Part shown: positions 23,454-31,909 of the stretch, piece by piece
How the letters are laid out: each line of letters starts with the position of its first letter
Numbering within the stretch: the first letter of the stretch is position 1
Origin: Chloroflexi bacterium HGW-Chloroflexi-2
Lineage (GTDB): Bacteria; Chloroflexota; Anaerolineae; Anaerolineales; Anaerolineaceae
DNA length: 64,000 nt
Direction: 5' to 3'
NCBI GenBank assembly: GCA_002840735.1
Contig: PHBY01000007.1
Location: 1 to 64,000, forward strand
Made by a program: the position numbers and the translations under genes
Notes under the pieces: model-generated
Told to the model about the DNA's origin: nothing
The model's input: the letters and a program-made list of their open reading frames with translations, nothing else
Databases searched by the model: none

Positions 23454-24312
23454 ACAGGATGAGGTGATAAGAAATTTTGATAATCTGGTGGATCTGGAAT
23501 TTGCTGCCAGATTAACCAAACAGGAGGGCTGGCATAGCGAAACCTTGTTGGAACTCCAATCCTTTTTTGAACATGACCCAGAGGGATGCTTTCTTTATGA
23601 GGTTAATGGAAAGCCGGTGGGGATGTGCATTGCCACAGCCTATCAACAATCGGGGTTCATTGGAGAATTGATCGTCGCAAAACAATATCGGGGTCTGGGC
23701 ATCGCTCACAAATTGATGCAGGCAGCCATTCAATATTTGCAACAAAAGCAATTTCACGCCATTTTCCTGGATGGTGTCCAAAAAGCAATCCCCCTATACG
23801 AAGAGCTGGGCTTCCGATCAATCAGCCGATCATTACGCTTTTTCGGTCAAATCCCGGCAGAAGAATTCCCCGATATCCTACCCATGAACGCAGAAGACTT
23901 ACAGGAAGTAATTAATCTAGATCGACTCACTTTCAGTGATAATCGCAGCTTCTTCTTAAGCAAAAGATGGCAGAATTATCCTGATCTGGCTTTCGTACGG
24001 AAACAAAATCAGCAGATTGCTGGCTACCTGTTCGGGCGGATTGGCTTGGGGGGGTGGGTTACGGTAGGTCCCTGGGTGAACCTGATTGATCAATCCGCGG
24101 ATTTAACTTTATTGTCCCACTTTCAGGCAAAGATTGGCAATCAACCCTTCAGCATTGGGATATTGGAAAACAGAAAATCAATCATTCCACAAATCGTGAT
24201 GGCTGGCTTGCAACCACGAACTGATCCCCCCACCCGTATGATGTTAGGAATTGGAAACAATCTGGGTGATAATGATCATTGTTTTGCCATCGGTTCACCG
24301 GCTAAGGGATAA
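23443..24312 (+). CDS. GNAT-family N-acetyltransferase (two-domain)
   Basis: The 289-residue protein has an N-terminal GNAT domain with the acetyl-CoA loop ELIVAKQYRGLGIAHKLMQ (about 74-92) and the later GNAT strand IPLYEELGFRSI. The C-terminal half (about 135-280) is the second, GNAT-related domain seen in two-domain members of this superfamily (RSLRFFGQIP onward). The acceptor substrate is unknown. It is the last gene of the run and converges on the GH42 gene 27 bp away. Confidence 0.85.
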   Translation: MINRQDEVIRNFDNLVDLEFAARLTKQEGWHSETLLELQSFFEHDPEGCFLYEVNGKPVGMCIATAYQQSGFIGELIVAKQYRGLGIAHKLMQAAIQYLQQKQFHAIFLDGVQKAIPLYEELGFRSISRSLRFFGQIPAEEFPDILPMNAEDLQEVINLDRLTFSDNRSFFLSKRWQNYPDLAFVRKQNQQIAGYLFGRIGLGGWVTVGPWVNLIDQSADLTLLSHFQAKIGNQPFSIGILENRKSIIPQIVMAGLQPRTDPPTRMMLGIGNNLGDNDHCFAIGSPAKG

Positions 24313-24339
24313 TCCTGACATAGAACCATCAACCAGTAA

Positions 24340-26343
24340 CTAACTCCAATCCCGCAGAAAGAATCTGATATCACGTGGCACAAGAGTAACCATCTGATCA
24401 TCCAAAACGAATGTTTTCTCATTCCTGGTGAAGTTAAAAGCTATGCGATGATGTCCACGTTGAATCACAACCACTCCATCCGGTAGATCCAGAATACTTT
24501 CATAATTCAAGGATTTCATAAAGAACTTTAAGATGGATTTTAATTGTTCATGGTTTGGATAGAAACCTAAATAATATACTTTTCCTGCGCCAAAATCATG
24601 ATCTGTAATGGCAGCACGGCCGGACATTGGCCCACCTAAATAGCGCGAGAGTATATTCACGATTTCGTTATCGTCCGGTTGGATCGATTCAGTCCAGATG
24701 CCTACATCGCCATACAATCCAGGTATTTCCGAACGGATGGCAAATTGCACATCACTGGGTAATGATTGCCAATCGCTGATCGTCCCGCCCACCAAGGATC
24801 TCAGTAATCCAGGTAAAGGCTCGTTAACCATCACATTCGATTCATTTTTACTACCAGATCGGGGACCTAACAACAATGATCCTCCTCTGGCAACATAAGC
24901 TTCCAATCGAGCGATGATATCCGGATCACCAATAAACATCAAAGGAGCAATTACCAGGTGATATTGGCTTAAATCAGCATCATAAGGAACCAGATCAGCA
25001 CTGATGCCCAGTTCAACCAGGGCGCGATAGTAAGAAAATGTCGTGCGTAAATAATCATAGTCTTTTCGATGCGGTTGGATTTTGATTGCCCATAAATCAT
25101 CAAAACGAGTCAGAATTGCCACCGGCGAACTGAGTGGTTCATCCCGCAATTGTTGCATGACAGGAGCTTCTGGCAGTAAATTCGCAATCTCTTTATAACC
25201 CATATCCAACGAACCATCGTGTTTTAACAATCCCGATTGATAATACTCCTGTGCAAATCGGGTCGCTCGCCAGCGAAAATACACGACAGTTTCTGCACCG
25301 TTCGCAACCGCATGCCAGGTCCATAAACGAACGGTTCCAGGGCGAATACCGGGATTAATTTCCCCCCAATTGGTCTGCCCTACCTGTTGTTGCATTACCC
25401 AGAACGGTTTAGATTTGGCACCACGTACCCAGGCGTGAAAGAAACTAGTGATATACGGGTCTCCTACATCATATGAAAATTCTGGTAGAGAATCCCATGG
25501 TGCATATAAACGACTGGTAAACTTCTCTGCCTGTCCGGTTGGAGATGAATTCCATGATAAAAAGTCAAGATCCTTTCCTAACATATGTGTATCCACCTCA
25601 AACGAACCAAAATCCGGATTATGAGTGATAAATTGGTTTTCAGTATTCTCCCGTAGTATATCAACCTGAATTTTCTGATACTTAACAAATGAATCAGACG
25701 CAAAACGGTGATAATCCAGAACCTGTGAAGGATTAGCCTTAGCCACAGTGAGATTCGGAGGATAAATCTCAGTCCAATGGGTATAAACCTGACTCCAGAA
25801 AATTGTTCCCCAGGCGTTATTCAGATTATTCAAGGTCTGGTAACGATTTACCAACCATTCTCGGAATTGGCTAACACATCGGTCACAATAACATTGCACA
25901 GAATGGTGGGCACCAAATTCATTATCCACTTGCCAACCAATCACAGCAGGGTGTTTTCCATAGCGATATGCTAATTGTGTAACGATCTTTCTGGTGTAAT
26001 CATGAAAGGCTAAATTGTTAGGGCAATAATGCCGACGAGAACCAAAATTCTTACTGATACCATTTTCTGCCACCGGTAAAATATCGGGATGTTCATAGAT
26101 CATCCAGGATGGTGGCGCAGAAGTCGGTGTACTTAGTACCACCTGTATCTCTTCATTATGCAGAATATCCAGAATCCGATCCAGCCAATCCCACTCATAC
26201 ATCCCTTGTGAGGGTTCCATTTTATACCAGGCAAATTCACCAATTCTGACAACGCGTAAACCCAGTTCACACATCGCCCTGGCATCAATCTGCCAGATTT
26301 CTTCGGCATTTTGTTCGGGATAATAACAAACACCTAATTTCAT
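24340..26343 (-). CDS. GH42-family protein with altered nucleophile
   Basis: This is a 667-residue glycoside hydrolase family 42 (beta-galactosidase) homologue. The N-terminal TIM barrel starts KLGVCYYPEQ. The acid/base Glu is E142 (DNEFGAHH). The four zinc-site cysteines are kept (C107, C151, C153, C156). The trimerisation/Rossmann-like domain and a short C-terminal beta domain follow. At the expected nucleophile, family members read FWVMEQQPG (Thermus-type enzyme, from memory), but here the sequence is FWVMQQQVG with Gln318 (codon CAA at 25392-25390). The rest of the active-site neighbourhood (RLWTWHAVANGAETVVYFRW) is conserved. It may be a non-hydrolysing binding protein or use another Glu. 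No sugar transporter is adjacent. Confidence 0.9.
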   Translation of the reverse strand: MKLGVCYYPEQNAEEIWQIDARAMCELGLRVVRIGEFAWYKMEPSQGMYEWDWLDRILDILHNEEIQVVLSTPTSAPPSWMIYEHPDILPVAENGISKNFGSRRHYCPNNLAFHDYTRKIVTQLAYRYGKHPAVIGWQVDNEFGAHHSVQCYCDRCVSQFREWLVNRYQTLNNLNNAWGTIFWSQVYTHWTEIYPPNLTVAKANPSQVLDYHRFASDSFVKYQKIQVDILRENTENQFITHNPDFGSFEVDTHMLGKDLDFLSWNSSPTGQAEKFTSRLYAPWDSLPEFSYDVGDPYITSFFHAWVRGAKSKPFWVMQQQVGQTNWGEINPGIRPGTVRLWTWHAVANGAETVVYFRWRATRFAQEYYQSGLLKHDGSLDMGYKEIANLLPEAPVMQQLRDEPLSSPVAILTRFDDLWAIKIQPHRKDYDYLRTTFSYYRALVELGISADLVPYDADLSQYHLVIAPLMFIGDPDIIARLEAYVARGGSLLLGPRSGSKNESNVMVNEPLPGLLRSLVGGTISDWQSLPSDVQFAIRSEIPGLYGDVGIWTESIQPDDNEIVNILSRYLGGPMSGRAAITDHDFGAGKVYYLGFYPNHEQLKSILKFFMKSLNYESILDLPDGVVVIQRGHHRIAFNFTRNEKTFVLDDQMVTLVPRDIRFFLRDWS

Positions 26344-26617
26344 ATCATAACGCCTTTATAAAGTTGATATTTATTCTTGTTCGAAGTAATGGAAAAACTA
26401 AAACAATGAAAAAGCAAAAAGGTGATTTTCAATGAGTTTGAAAAAGCCTGAATACTTTCAACGAGTTATCGTTGATATAATCTCTTTGAAACACCTTTGA
26501 TTTCATTATATATCAATAAAAAATTGGTTTTCTTTCCAGACACTTAACAAAAAAATCTTCGATTGAAATCCCATTTTTTATCTGATTCTAATTAACCAGA
26601 TTTATCCAGCATATTAT

Positions 26618-26643
26618 GCAACCTTTTCCCACTTGTTTGCGTA
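26618..26643 (+). promoter_or_regulatory. Putative ECF sigma-dependent autoregulatory promoter
   Basis: GCAACC (26618-26623) is followed after 16 bases by CGTA (26640-26643), close to the typical ECF promoter (xGAACC, about 16 bp, CGTx). It lies about 30 bp before the start of the ECF sigma gene, the usual place for autoregulation. The rest of the 324-bp gap after the GH42 gene (26344-26617) shows only AT-rich sequence. Confidence 0.5.
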
Positions 26644-26673
26644 TATTATGATGAAGCAAAAAATGGAGTGTTT

Positions 26674-27270
26674 GTGAATAACATCGAGCCCGATATTCTG
26701 AGACTTTCAATGAAAGGCGATGAGACTGCTTTCAACCAGATCGTTGAGAGTTTTCAAAAGCCAGTTTTTAACTTATGTTACAGAATGTTAGGCAACGCAG
26801 AAGCAGCGGAAGATGCAGCACAGGAAACATTTTGGAGGGCTTTCCAATCGATCAAAAAATACAACCCTGATCGATCGTTTGCCACATGGTTGCTCTCCAT
26901 CGCAGCACACTATTGTATCGACCAGCATCGCAAACGTAAGCTACCAGTCTTAGATATAGATGATTTTTTAGCTGAAACAGCCCCTGATCACAATACACCC
27001 AATCCAGAAGCAGTGACGATACAAAAAGAACAACAATCACAAATTCAGGAATTATTGAATGAACTGCCAGAACTCGATCGTGCTTCCATCGTCTTAAGAT
27101 ACTGGCATGAATGCTCCGAAGAAGAAATCAGTCAGGTACTCGATATTTCAATCAACGCAGTGAAAAGTAGATTACACCGAGCCAGAAAGAAATTAGCCGT
27201 AGCCTGGCAAACACAAAACCAGACTTCCGCCCAAGTAGAAAGGATGAAAAATGGATCACCAGCCTTTTGA
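26674..27270 (+). CDS. RNA polymerase ECF sigma factor
   Basis: The product is about 198 residues. Region 2 (AFNQIVESFQKPVFNLCYRMLGNAEAAEDAAQETFWRAF, given as separate motifs FNLCYRMLGN and DAAQETFWRA) and region 4 (LLNELPELDRASIVLRYWHE, then ISQVLDISINAVKSRLHRAR) are complete. I prefer the GTG at 26674, which has GGAG at 26665-26668 five bases upstream. The GTG at 26668 would overlap that site. It overlaps the anti-sigma gene by 20 bp and heads an operon with a bactofilin-like and a toastrack-like envelope protein, suggesting an envelope-stress regulon. Confidence 0.92.
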   Translation: MNNIEPDILRLSMKGDETAFNQIVESFQKPVFNLCYRMLGNAEAAEDAAQETFWRAFQSIKKYNPDRSFATWLLSIAAHYCIDQHRKRKLPVLDIDDFLAETAPDHNTPNPEAVTIQKEQQSQIQELLNELPELDRASIVLRYWHECSEEEISQVLDISINAVKSRLHRARKKLAVAWQTQNQTSAQVERMKNGSPAF

Positions 27271-27787
27271 AGAATGGATATTTGAACAAAAAGAAAGAAC
27301 GAAAGAGGAAAGCAATAAATTGAACCAGCATTTACTTGACTGCGATCAATGCACTGATCTGCAATCAGCCTGGGGGCAGGTTGAGACGTTATTGTTCCAG
27401 TCTCCCATGGTAGCGCCTGCACCCGGATTTACACAACGCTTTGCTACCAGAATGGAATTAAATAAAGAAGTATTACATAAAAAACAAGCCATCAAAACAC
27501 TGATTGGTGTTGGATTAATTTTAGTCATTATTACGCTTATTTTAGGAGCGATATTTTTTCTATCATATACGACTGGGGAGCTCATCGTTGGAGCTGTATC
27601 AACATTTACAGGCTTTGTCCAGGCTTTTATCAATTTACGGGCTATGGTATATCAATTCTTCAATAGTCTCCCTCCCATCGCCATCATATTTGGATGGATC
27701 ATTCTGATCGTATGGGGAATCATCCTTACTCCGCTCTGGGGGTTTACAGTCTGGAAAGTATCAAAACAAGGAGTTTTAATAAAATGA
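27251..27787 (+). CDS. Membrane anti-sigma factor with zinc-finger-like motif
   Basis: The 178-residue protein starts with a short anti-sigma domain holding LNQHLLDCDQCTDLQ, a ZAS-like His-Cys-Cys arrangement. Two transmembrane segments follow (about 84-108, LIGVGLILVIITLILGAI, and about 143-165, AIIFGWIILIVWGIILTPL). It presumably holds the upstream ECF sigma at the membrane until a signal releases it. It overlaps the sigma gene by 20 bp and the next gene by 4 bp (ATGA). Confidence 0.85.
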   Translation: MDHQPFEEWIFEQKERTKEESNKLNQHLLDCDQCTDLQSAWGQVETLLFQSPMVAPAPGFTQRFATRMELNKEVLHKKQAIKTLIGVGLILVIITLILGAIFFLSYTTGELIVGAVSTFTGFVQAFINLRAMVYQFFNSLPPIAIIFGWIILIVWGIILTPLWGFTVWKVSKQGVLIK

Positions 27788-28869
27788 AAAATTCAAAAAG
27801 ATTATTCTCAATTTTTATATTGTTGTTGCTGGTCCTCATTCAGGTGAGCAGTGTTTCAGCAAACACATTAATCGATCCACCGCCAACCATTAATGAAGAT
27901 AAGGTTGTTCTGGGACAATCTTTTACTTTGAAAGAAAATCAGACCCTCAATGGTGATCTGGCTGTAATTGGTGGAACCGCAGCATTAAAAACCGGCTCAC
28001 GGGTCAATGGTAACATTGCCATCATCGGTGGTGTCCTGGAAATCGATGGTACTGTGACAGGAGATATTCAAGCCATTGGCGGAACTGTTACACTCAACGA
28101 GAACGCTGTGATCGAAGGCTCTTTTTATAATTTTGGCTCAAACCTGCACCAGATGGAAGGAGCCCGAATAGAAGGATCCCAGATCTCCAATCTGCCATTT
28201 GATTTCAATTTTGGAAAAATAGATATTCGAGATACGACCAATATTCCTCTGGAAGCAGCCAGAAGAACTACCAGCTTTATCACGAAATTCTTATGGGCAA
28301 TTCTGCAAATCATCGCTATGGGCGGTTTAGCAATGCTTGTCCTACTAATCGCTCCTAAATCAACCGAACGGATTTCTACAGCCATAGGTAATCAACCTTT
28401 CACCCATTGGGGTATCGGATTGCTAACTGCCTTTGCCTTTCCTGCTGTTATCCTGGTTTGTTTAATAACAATTATCTTCATTCCATTGGGTTTGATTGGC
28501 ATCATGGCATTGATGGTTGCTCTCACCTATGGCTGGATTGCATTAGGATATGAAATTGGTAAACGACTTTTCGGCTCAAAATCCAATTTATCTCCAGCAT
28601 TAATCGCTGGATTGGGAACCATTATTCTTTCAGTGGTGGGAAGAGTTGTTTGGGCAATTCCCTGTATCGGATGGTTGCTGGCAAGCACATTAAGTATGTT
28701 TGGATTAGGTGCAATCATTCTAACCAGAATAGGTACCCGCGATTATCCTGAGGTTATTCCCCAACCTGTTCATCGTACCTCGGATGCCCCGGTAATTCAT
28801 GAAGTTATTCCTACATTCTCTGAAACCCAGAGCGATAAAGACAAATTTGAAGATGAAGAAAAAAATTAA
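27784..28869 (+). CDS. Membrane protein with bactofilin-like beta-helix (polymer-forming) domain
   Basis: The 361-residue product has a signal peptide (about 1-26). An extracytoplasmic segment follows with repeating turns LNGDLAVIGGTAALKTGS, VNGNIAIIGGVLEIDGT and VTGDIQAIGGTVTLNENA, characteristic of bactofilin/polymer-forming beta-helices. Several transmembrane helices span about 165-300 (ILQIIAMGGLAMLVLLIA and following), and the tail is acidic and cytoplasmic. I chose the ATG at 27784, overlapping the anti-sigma stop. The upstream frame is the end of that gene. It is probably part of the ECF response, altering or sensing the envelope. Confidence 0.8.
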   Translation: MKNSKRLFSIFILLLLVLIQVSSVSANTLIDPPPTINEDKVVLGQSFTLKENQTLNGDLAVIGGTAALKTGSRVNGNIAIIGGVLEIDGTVTGDIQAIGGTVTLNENAVIEGSFYNFGSNLHQMEGARIEGSQISNLPFDFNFGKIDIRDTTNIPLEAARRTTSFITKFLWAILQIIAMGGLAMLVLLIAPKSTERISTAIGNQPFTHWGIGLLTAFAFPAVILVCLITIIFIPLGLIGIMALMVALTYGWIALGYEIGKRLFGSKSNLSPALIAGLGTIILSVVGRVVWAIPCIGWLLASTLSMFGLGAIILTRIGTRDYPEVIPQPVHRTSDAPVIHEVIPTFSETQSDKDKFEDEEKN

Positions 28870-28887
28870 ACTAATTTGAGGTTCGAA

Positions 28888-29739
28888 ATGAAATTTAAAA
28901 TAATGATGGTAATTTTTATCCTTTTGTTTACTTCATTGGCTTGTTCTTTCAATGTAAACTTACCCAAAGTCGCAACTTCTGATGAAACCATTTACAAGAT
29001 TAATGAAGCCATTCCGCAGGACCAGGAAAGTTCTGAACTGGAAATAGGAATGGGCGCTGGCAGATTGAACATAACAGGGGGCTCTGATAAATGGGTAAGC
29101 GGTGATATCCGATACAATGTTTCCATCTGGAATCCCGAAATTCACAAAACGAATGTTGGTATCCGCATTATCCAGGAAACCAATAAACAATTTGGAATCC
29201 CCGATGAAAAGGTGATCAATGATTGGAATGTTCAATTGGGTGATCATCCGACCAATCTGGAAATCAATGCTGGTGCTTATCAGGGAAATTTGGATCTGAG
29301 TGGAATACCGCTCACTAAATTACGGATTAGCGATGGCGCCAGCGAGGGTAAAATTCGCTTCGACACTTTGAATCCAGTTGAAATGACTTCATTCCATTAC
29401 TCTACAGGTGCCTCACAGGTCGAAATTATCGGATTAGCCAATGCTAACACAGACAGTATGGTTTTTGAAGCTGGTCCCGGATCTTACACACTCGATTTTT
29501 CTGGTGATTTGCAGAGAGATATCGATATTGAAATCAACTTTGGTTTGGGTGATGTAAAAATCATCATTCCCAAAGGTGTTTCAGCCTACGTCATGGTTGA
29601 TGGTGGCTTGAACAATGTTGAACTGAAAGGCACCTGGAATGTATCCGGCAATGAATACAATTTGTATGGAACCGGACCTCAATTGTCTTTTGATGTGAAG
29701 ATGGGAATCGGGAACTTACAATTAATCAGCCAACCATAA
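28888..29739 (+). CDS. Lipoprotein with toastrack-like (DUF2154/LiaF C-terminal type) domain
   Basis: The 283-residue lipoprotein has a signal with LLFTSLACS (Cys19), then beta-rich repeats such as LEIGMGAGRLNITGGSDKW, LEINAGAYQGNLDLSGIPL and IEINFGLGDVKIIIPKGV. These fit the right-handed toastrack fold of envelope-stress proteins such as LiaF. I chose the ATG at 28888 with GAGG at 28878-28881. It is the last gene of the ECF operon and is followed by a strong terminator. It may be a sensor or effector of the stress response. Confidence 0.8.
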   Translation: MKFKIMMVIFILLFTSLACSFNVNLPKVATSDETIYKINEAIPQDQESSELEIGMGAGRLNITGGSDKWVSGDIRYNVSIWNPEIHKTNVGIRIIQETNKQFGIPDEKVINDWNVQLGDHPTNLEINAGAYQGNLDLSGIPLTKLRISDGASEGKIRFDTLNPVEMTSFHYSTGASQVEIIGLANANTDSMVFEAGPGSYTLDFSGDLQRDIDIEINFGLGDVKIIIPKGVSAYVMVDGGLNNVELKGTWNVSGNEYNLYGTGPQLSFDVKMGIGNLQLISQP

Positions 29740-29755
29740 CTTTTCATTATTTGAA

Positions 29756-29794
29756 AAAGCATCCTGAACCACAATTATCAGGATGCTTTTTTTT
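29756..29794 (+). terminator. Rho-independent terminator of the ECF operon
   Basis: A 12-bp stem AAAGCATCCTGA/TCAGGATGCTTT with a 10-base loop is followed by a run of Ts. The region from here to 29943 shows no gene. Confidence 0.92.
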
Positions 29795-29943
29795 ATTTCT
29801 TTATTCTTTCCAGAAAATATTATTCATTCATGATCACAAAATCAAACCCTGTGAATTCAGAAAAATTAAAAATAACGCCAATCATCAATGTGGATTTTTC
29901 CTTTCTATCATTATCGCTACAGTTTGGAAGTTTAATTACTGTA

Positions 29944-30591
29944 TTAACCCTGTTGATTCACTGGGTTTATGTCCCCATTTTTATCCGGTGAAACATCAAT
30001 ATAATATTTCTTTTCCTGAATTCTCTGATAAACAACCGGCAAAACATAATAACGGAAAGGTCTACCCTGACGAATACGTCTGCGAATCTGGTGAGAAGCA
30101 ATTTCGAGCAATGGTGCTTCAATAAAAAATACTTTTGCAATTATGCCAGGTACCTGAGTTTCCAGTAAACTCATATCGATCTGATCTCCTGGACGACGCA
30201 TAACTCCCAACCCATCCACTTCAGCGAGTAAATCAGCTGCACGATGCCAGTTCGGGTAATCATGCAATGAATCACCCCCAATCAGATAATATACTTCTGC
30301 GCCGGGATATTCTTGTTTTATGAGTTTAACTGTGTCAAGCGTGTAGTGTGGTCCAGGGCGATCTAGGTCAACACGGCACATTTCAAAGGTGGGATCATTC
30401 ATTAATGACAATTCAACCAAATCAAAACGAATCTCAATCGGTGTCAAATGCTGATCCCGTTTGTGGGGAGGATCGGGTGTCAGTACCCATAATAAGCGAT
30501 CCAATTTCATCTGGGAAGTCGCTTCAGCAGCTAAAATGAGATGACCTAAATGGGGAGGATCAAAGGTTCCACCAAAAATCCCTATGCGCAT
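29944..30591 (-). CDS. nadD: Nicotinate-nucleotide adenylyltransferase
   Basis: NadD adenylylates nicotinate mononucleotide in NAD synthesis. The nucleotidyltransferase motif GIFGGTFDPPHLGHL is at the N-terminus, YYLIGGDSLHDYPNWHRA in the middle, and IASHQIRRRIRQGRPFRYYV near the end (the ISSTxIR-type motif). I prefer the ATG at 30591 (MRIGIFG), 2 bp after obg, with AGGA upstream. The frame could begin five codons earlier and overlap obg. It forms an operon with obg, a common arrangement. Confidence 0.93.
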   Translation of the reverse strand: MRIGIFGGTFDPPHLGHLILAAEATSQMKLDRLLWVLTPDPPHKRDQHLTPIEIRFDLVELSLMNDPTFEMCRVDLDRPGPHYTLDTVKLIKQEYPGAEVYYLIGGDSLHDYPNWHRAADLLAEVDGLGVMRRPGDQIDMSLLETQVPGIIAKVFFIEAPLLEIASHQIRRRIRQGRPFRYYVLPVVYQRIQEKKYYIDVSPDKNGDINPVNQQG

Positions 30592-30593
30592 TC

Positions 30594-31853
30594 CTAATCC
30601 TGCCATTCCAGTTCATAATCATCAATGTACACGCTTTGACCTTCTTCAATACCCATATCCCGTAGGGCTTCCTCAACCCCTAATGTTTCCAGCAATTTTT
30701 GGAAGCGACGCAGAGAGCCTTCATGTTCCCAGTAAGTCATCTTCGCTGCCCGTTCTATTGCCTTACCAATTACCCGGAAGCCACCTTCCTCCATTTCGAT
30801 GTGGAAGTCATTCGGATCATCTTCCGGACGATATACAGGCATTTCCTCAGTAACTTCAGGTTCAGGGGCTTTTTGTACCAATTCAAGAACTTTCCACAAA
30901 ACAGGTTGTAAATCCTGGTGAATTAAAGCAGATATTGCCATTGGCTGATAACCTTTTAATTCAAGGGCTTTTTTTACCTTTGGCCATTTTTCCTGGACTT
31001 CAGGGACATCCATTTTATTAAATATCACCAGTTGAGATTTTTGTTTTAGTACCGGGTCGAATAAAGCCATTTCAGAATTGATTTGCGAGAAATCAGCTAT
31101 TGGATCCTCTGAAAGACCATCCAACATATGAATCAATACTCGAGTGCGCTGTATATGCCTTAAAAAGGCATCACCCAATCCAGCTCCGAGGTGTGCTCCT
31201 TCAATTAATCCGGGAATATCTGCAAGGACCAGTGAGTTTTCCATATCCAGGTTCACAACACCCAGGTTTGGCTCCAGTGTTGTAAATGGATAATCAGCAA
31301 TTTTCGGTGTGGCATTCGTGACGGCCGCCAGGAAACTGGATTTTCCAGCATTGGGAACTCCAACAATGCCAACATCTGCAATCAATTTCAATTCCAGGCG
31401 TAAGTTCTTTTCCTCTCCCGGTTCACCTTTTTCACCAACACGCGGTACCTGGTGTCTGGCGCTGACGAAGTGAACATTTCCTTTTCCGCCGCGTCCCCCT
31501 TTGCAAATTAATAATTCCTGGTCACGTTCAACCAAATCACCTAATAATTCGCCTGTGTCACCGTCGTATACCAGTGTTCCAGGGGGAACATCAATATACA
31601 AGGTGTTGGCAGAGCGACCAGTCATTTTTTGTTTAGCACCATTTCCCCCAGGCGAAGCCAAAAACTTCTGATTGAATTGGAAAGAATGAAGTGTATTCAT
31701 CGTGTGTTTAACCCGTAACACAACATCTCCACCACGACCTCCATCTCCACCATCAGGCCCACCTCTCGGAACATATTTTTCACGGCGAAAATGCACGGCA
31801 CCATCGCCACCTTTTCCGGAGGCTACAGATATTTTAGCTTCGTCAATAAACAT
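30594..31853 (-). CDS. obg: Obg-family GTPase (ObgE/CgtA)
   Basis: Obg is a ribosome-associated essential GTPase. The 419-residue protein has the glycine-rich Obg fold (1-158, GPDGGDGGRGGDV), the G domain with GVPNAGKS (165-172), DIPGLIEGAHLG (G3 and switch II) and NKMD. A C-terminal OCT domain follows (about 345-415, FRVIGKAIERAAKMTYWEHE). AAGGA precedes the ATG. It is upstream of nadD in the same transcript and follows the cDPGS gene across a hairpin. Confidence 0.96.
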   Translation of the reverse strand: MFIDEAKISVASGKGGDGAVHFRREKYVPRGGPDGGDGGRGGDVVLRVKHTMNTLHSFQFNQKFLASPGGNGAKQKMTGRSANTLYIDVPPGTLVYDGDTGELLGDLVERDQELLICKGGRGGKGNVHFVSARHQVPRVGEKGEPGEEKNLRLELKLIADVGIVGVPNAGKSSFLAAVTNATPKIADYPFTTLEPNLGVVNLDMENSLVLADIPGLIEGAHLGAGLGDAFLRHIQRTRVLIHMLDGLSEDPIADFSQINSEMALFDPVLKQKSQLVIFNKMDVPEVQEKWPKVKKALELKGYQPMAISALIHQDLQPVLWKVLELVQKAPEPEVTEEMPVYRPEDDPNDFHIEMEEGGFRVIGKAIERAAKMTYWEHEGSLRRFQKLLETLGVEEALRDMGIEEGQSVYIDDYELEWQD

Positions 31854-31869
31854 TAGGTCCTTTCAAATT

Positions 31870-31896
31870 CAGGGATCGGAGAAAATCCGATCCCTG
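31870..31896 (+). terminator. Perfect hairpin with T-tract on the strand opposite to obg
   Basis: CAGGGATCGGA and TCCGATCCCTG form an 11-bp perfect stem around a 5-base loop, followed on the plus strand by TTTTTTATTTTTT. The flanking genes are on the minus strand, where no T-tract follows the stem. It would stop plus-strand (antisense) transcription leaving obg, and on the sense side could act as a processing or stabilising hairpin between cDPGS and obg. Confidence 0.65.
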
Positions 31897-31909
31897 TTTT
31901 TTATTTTTT

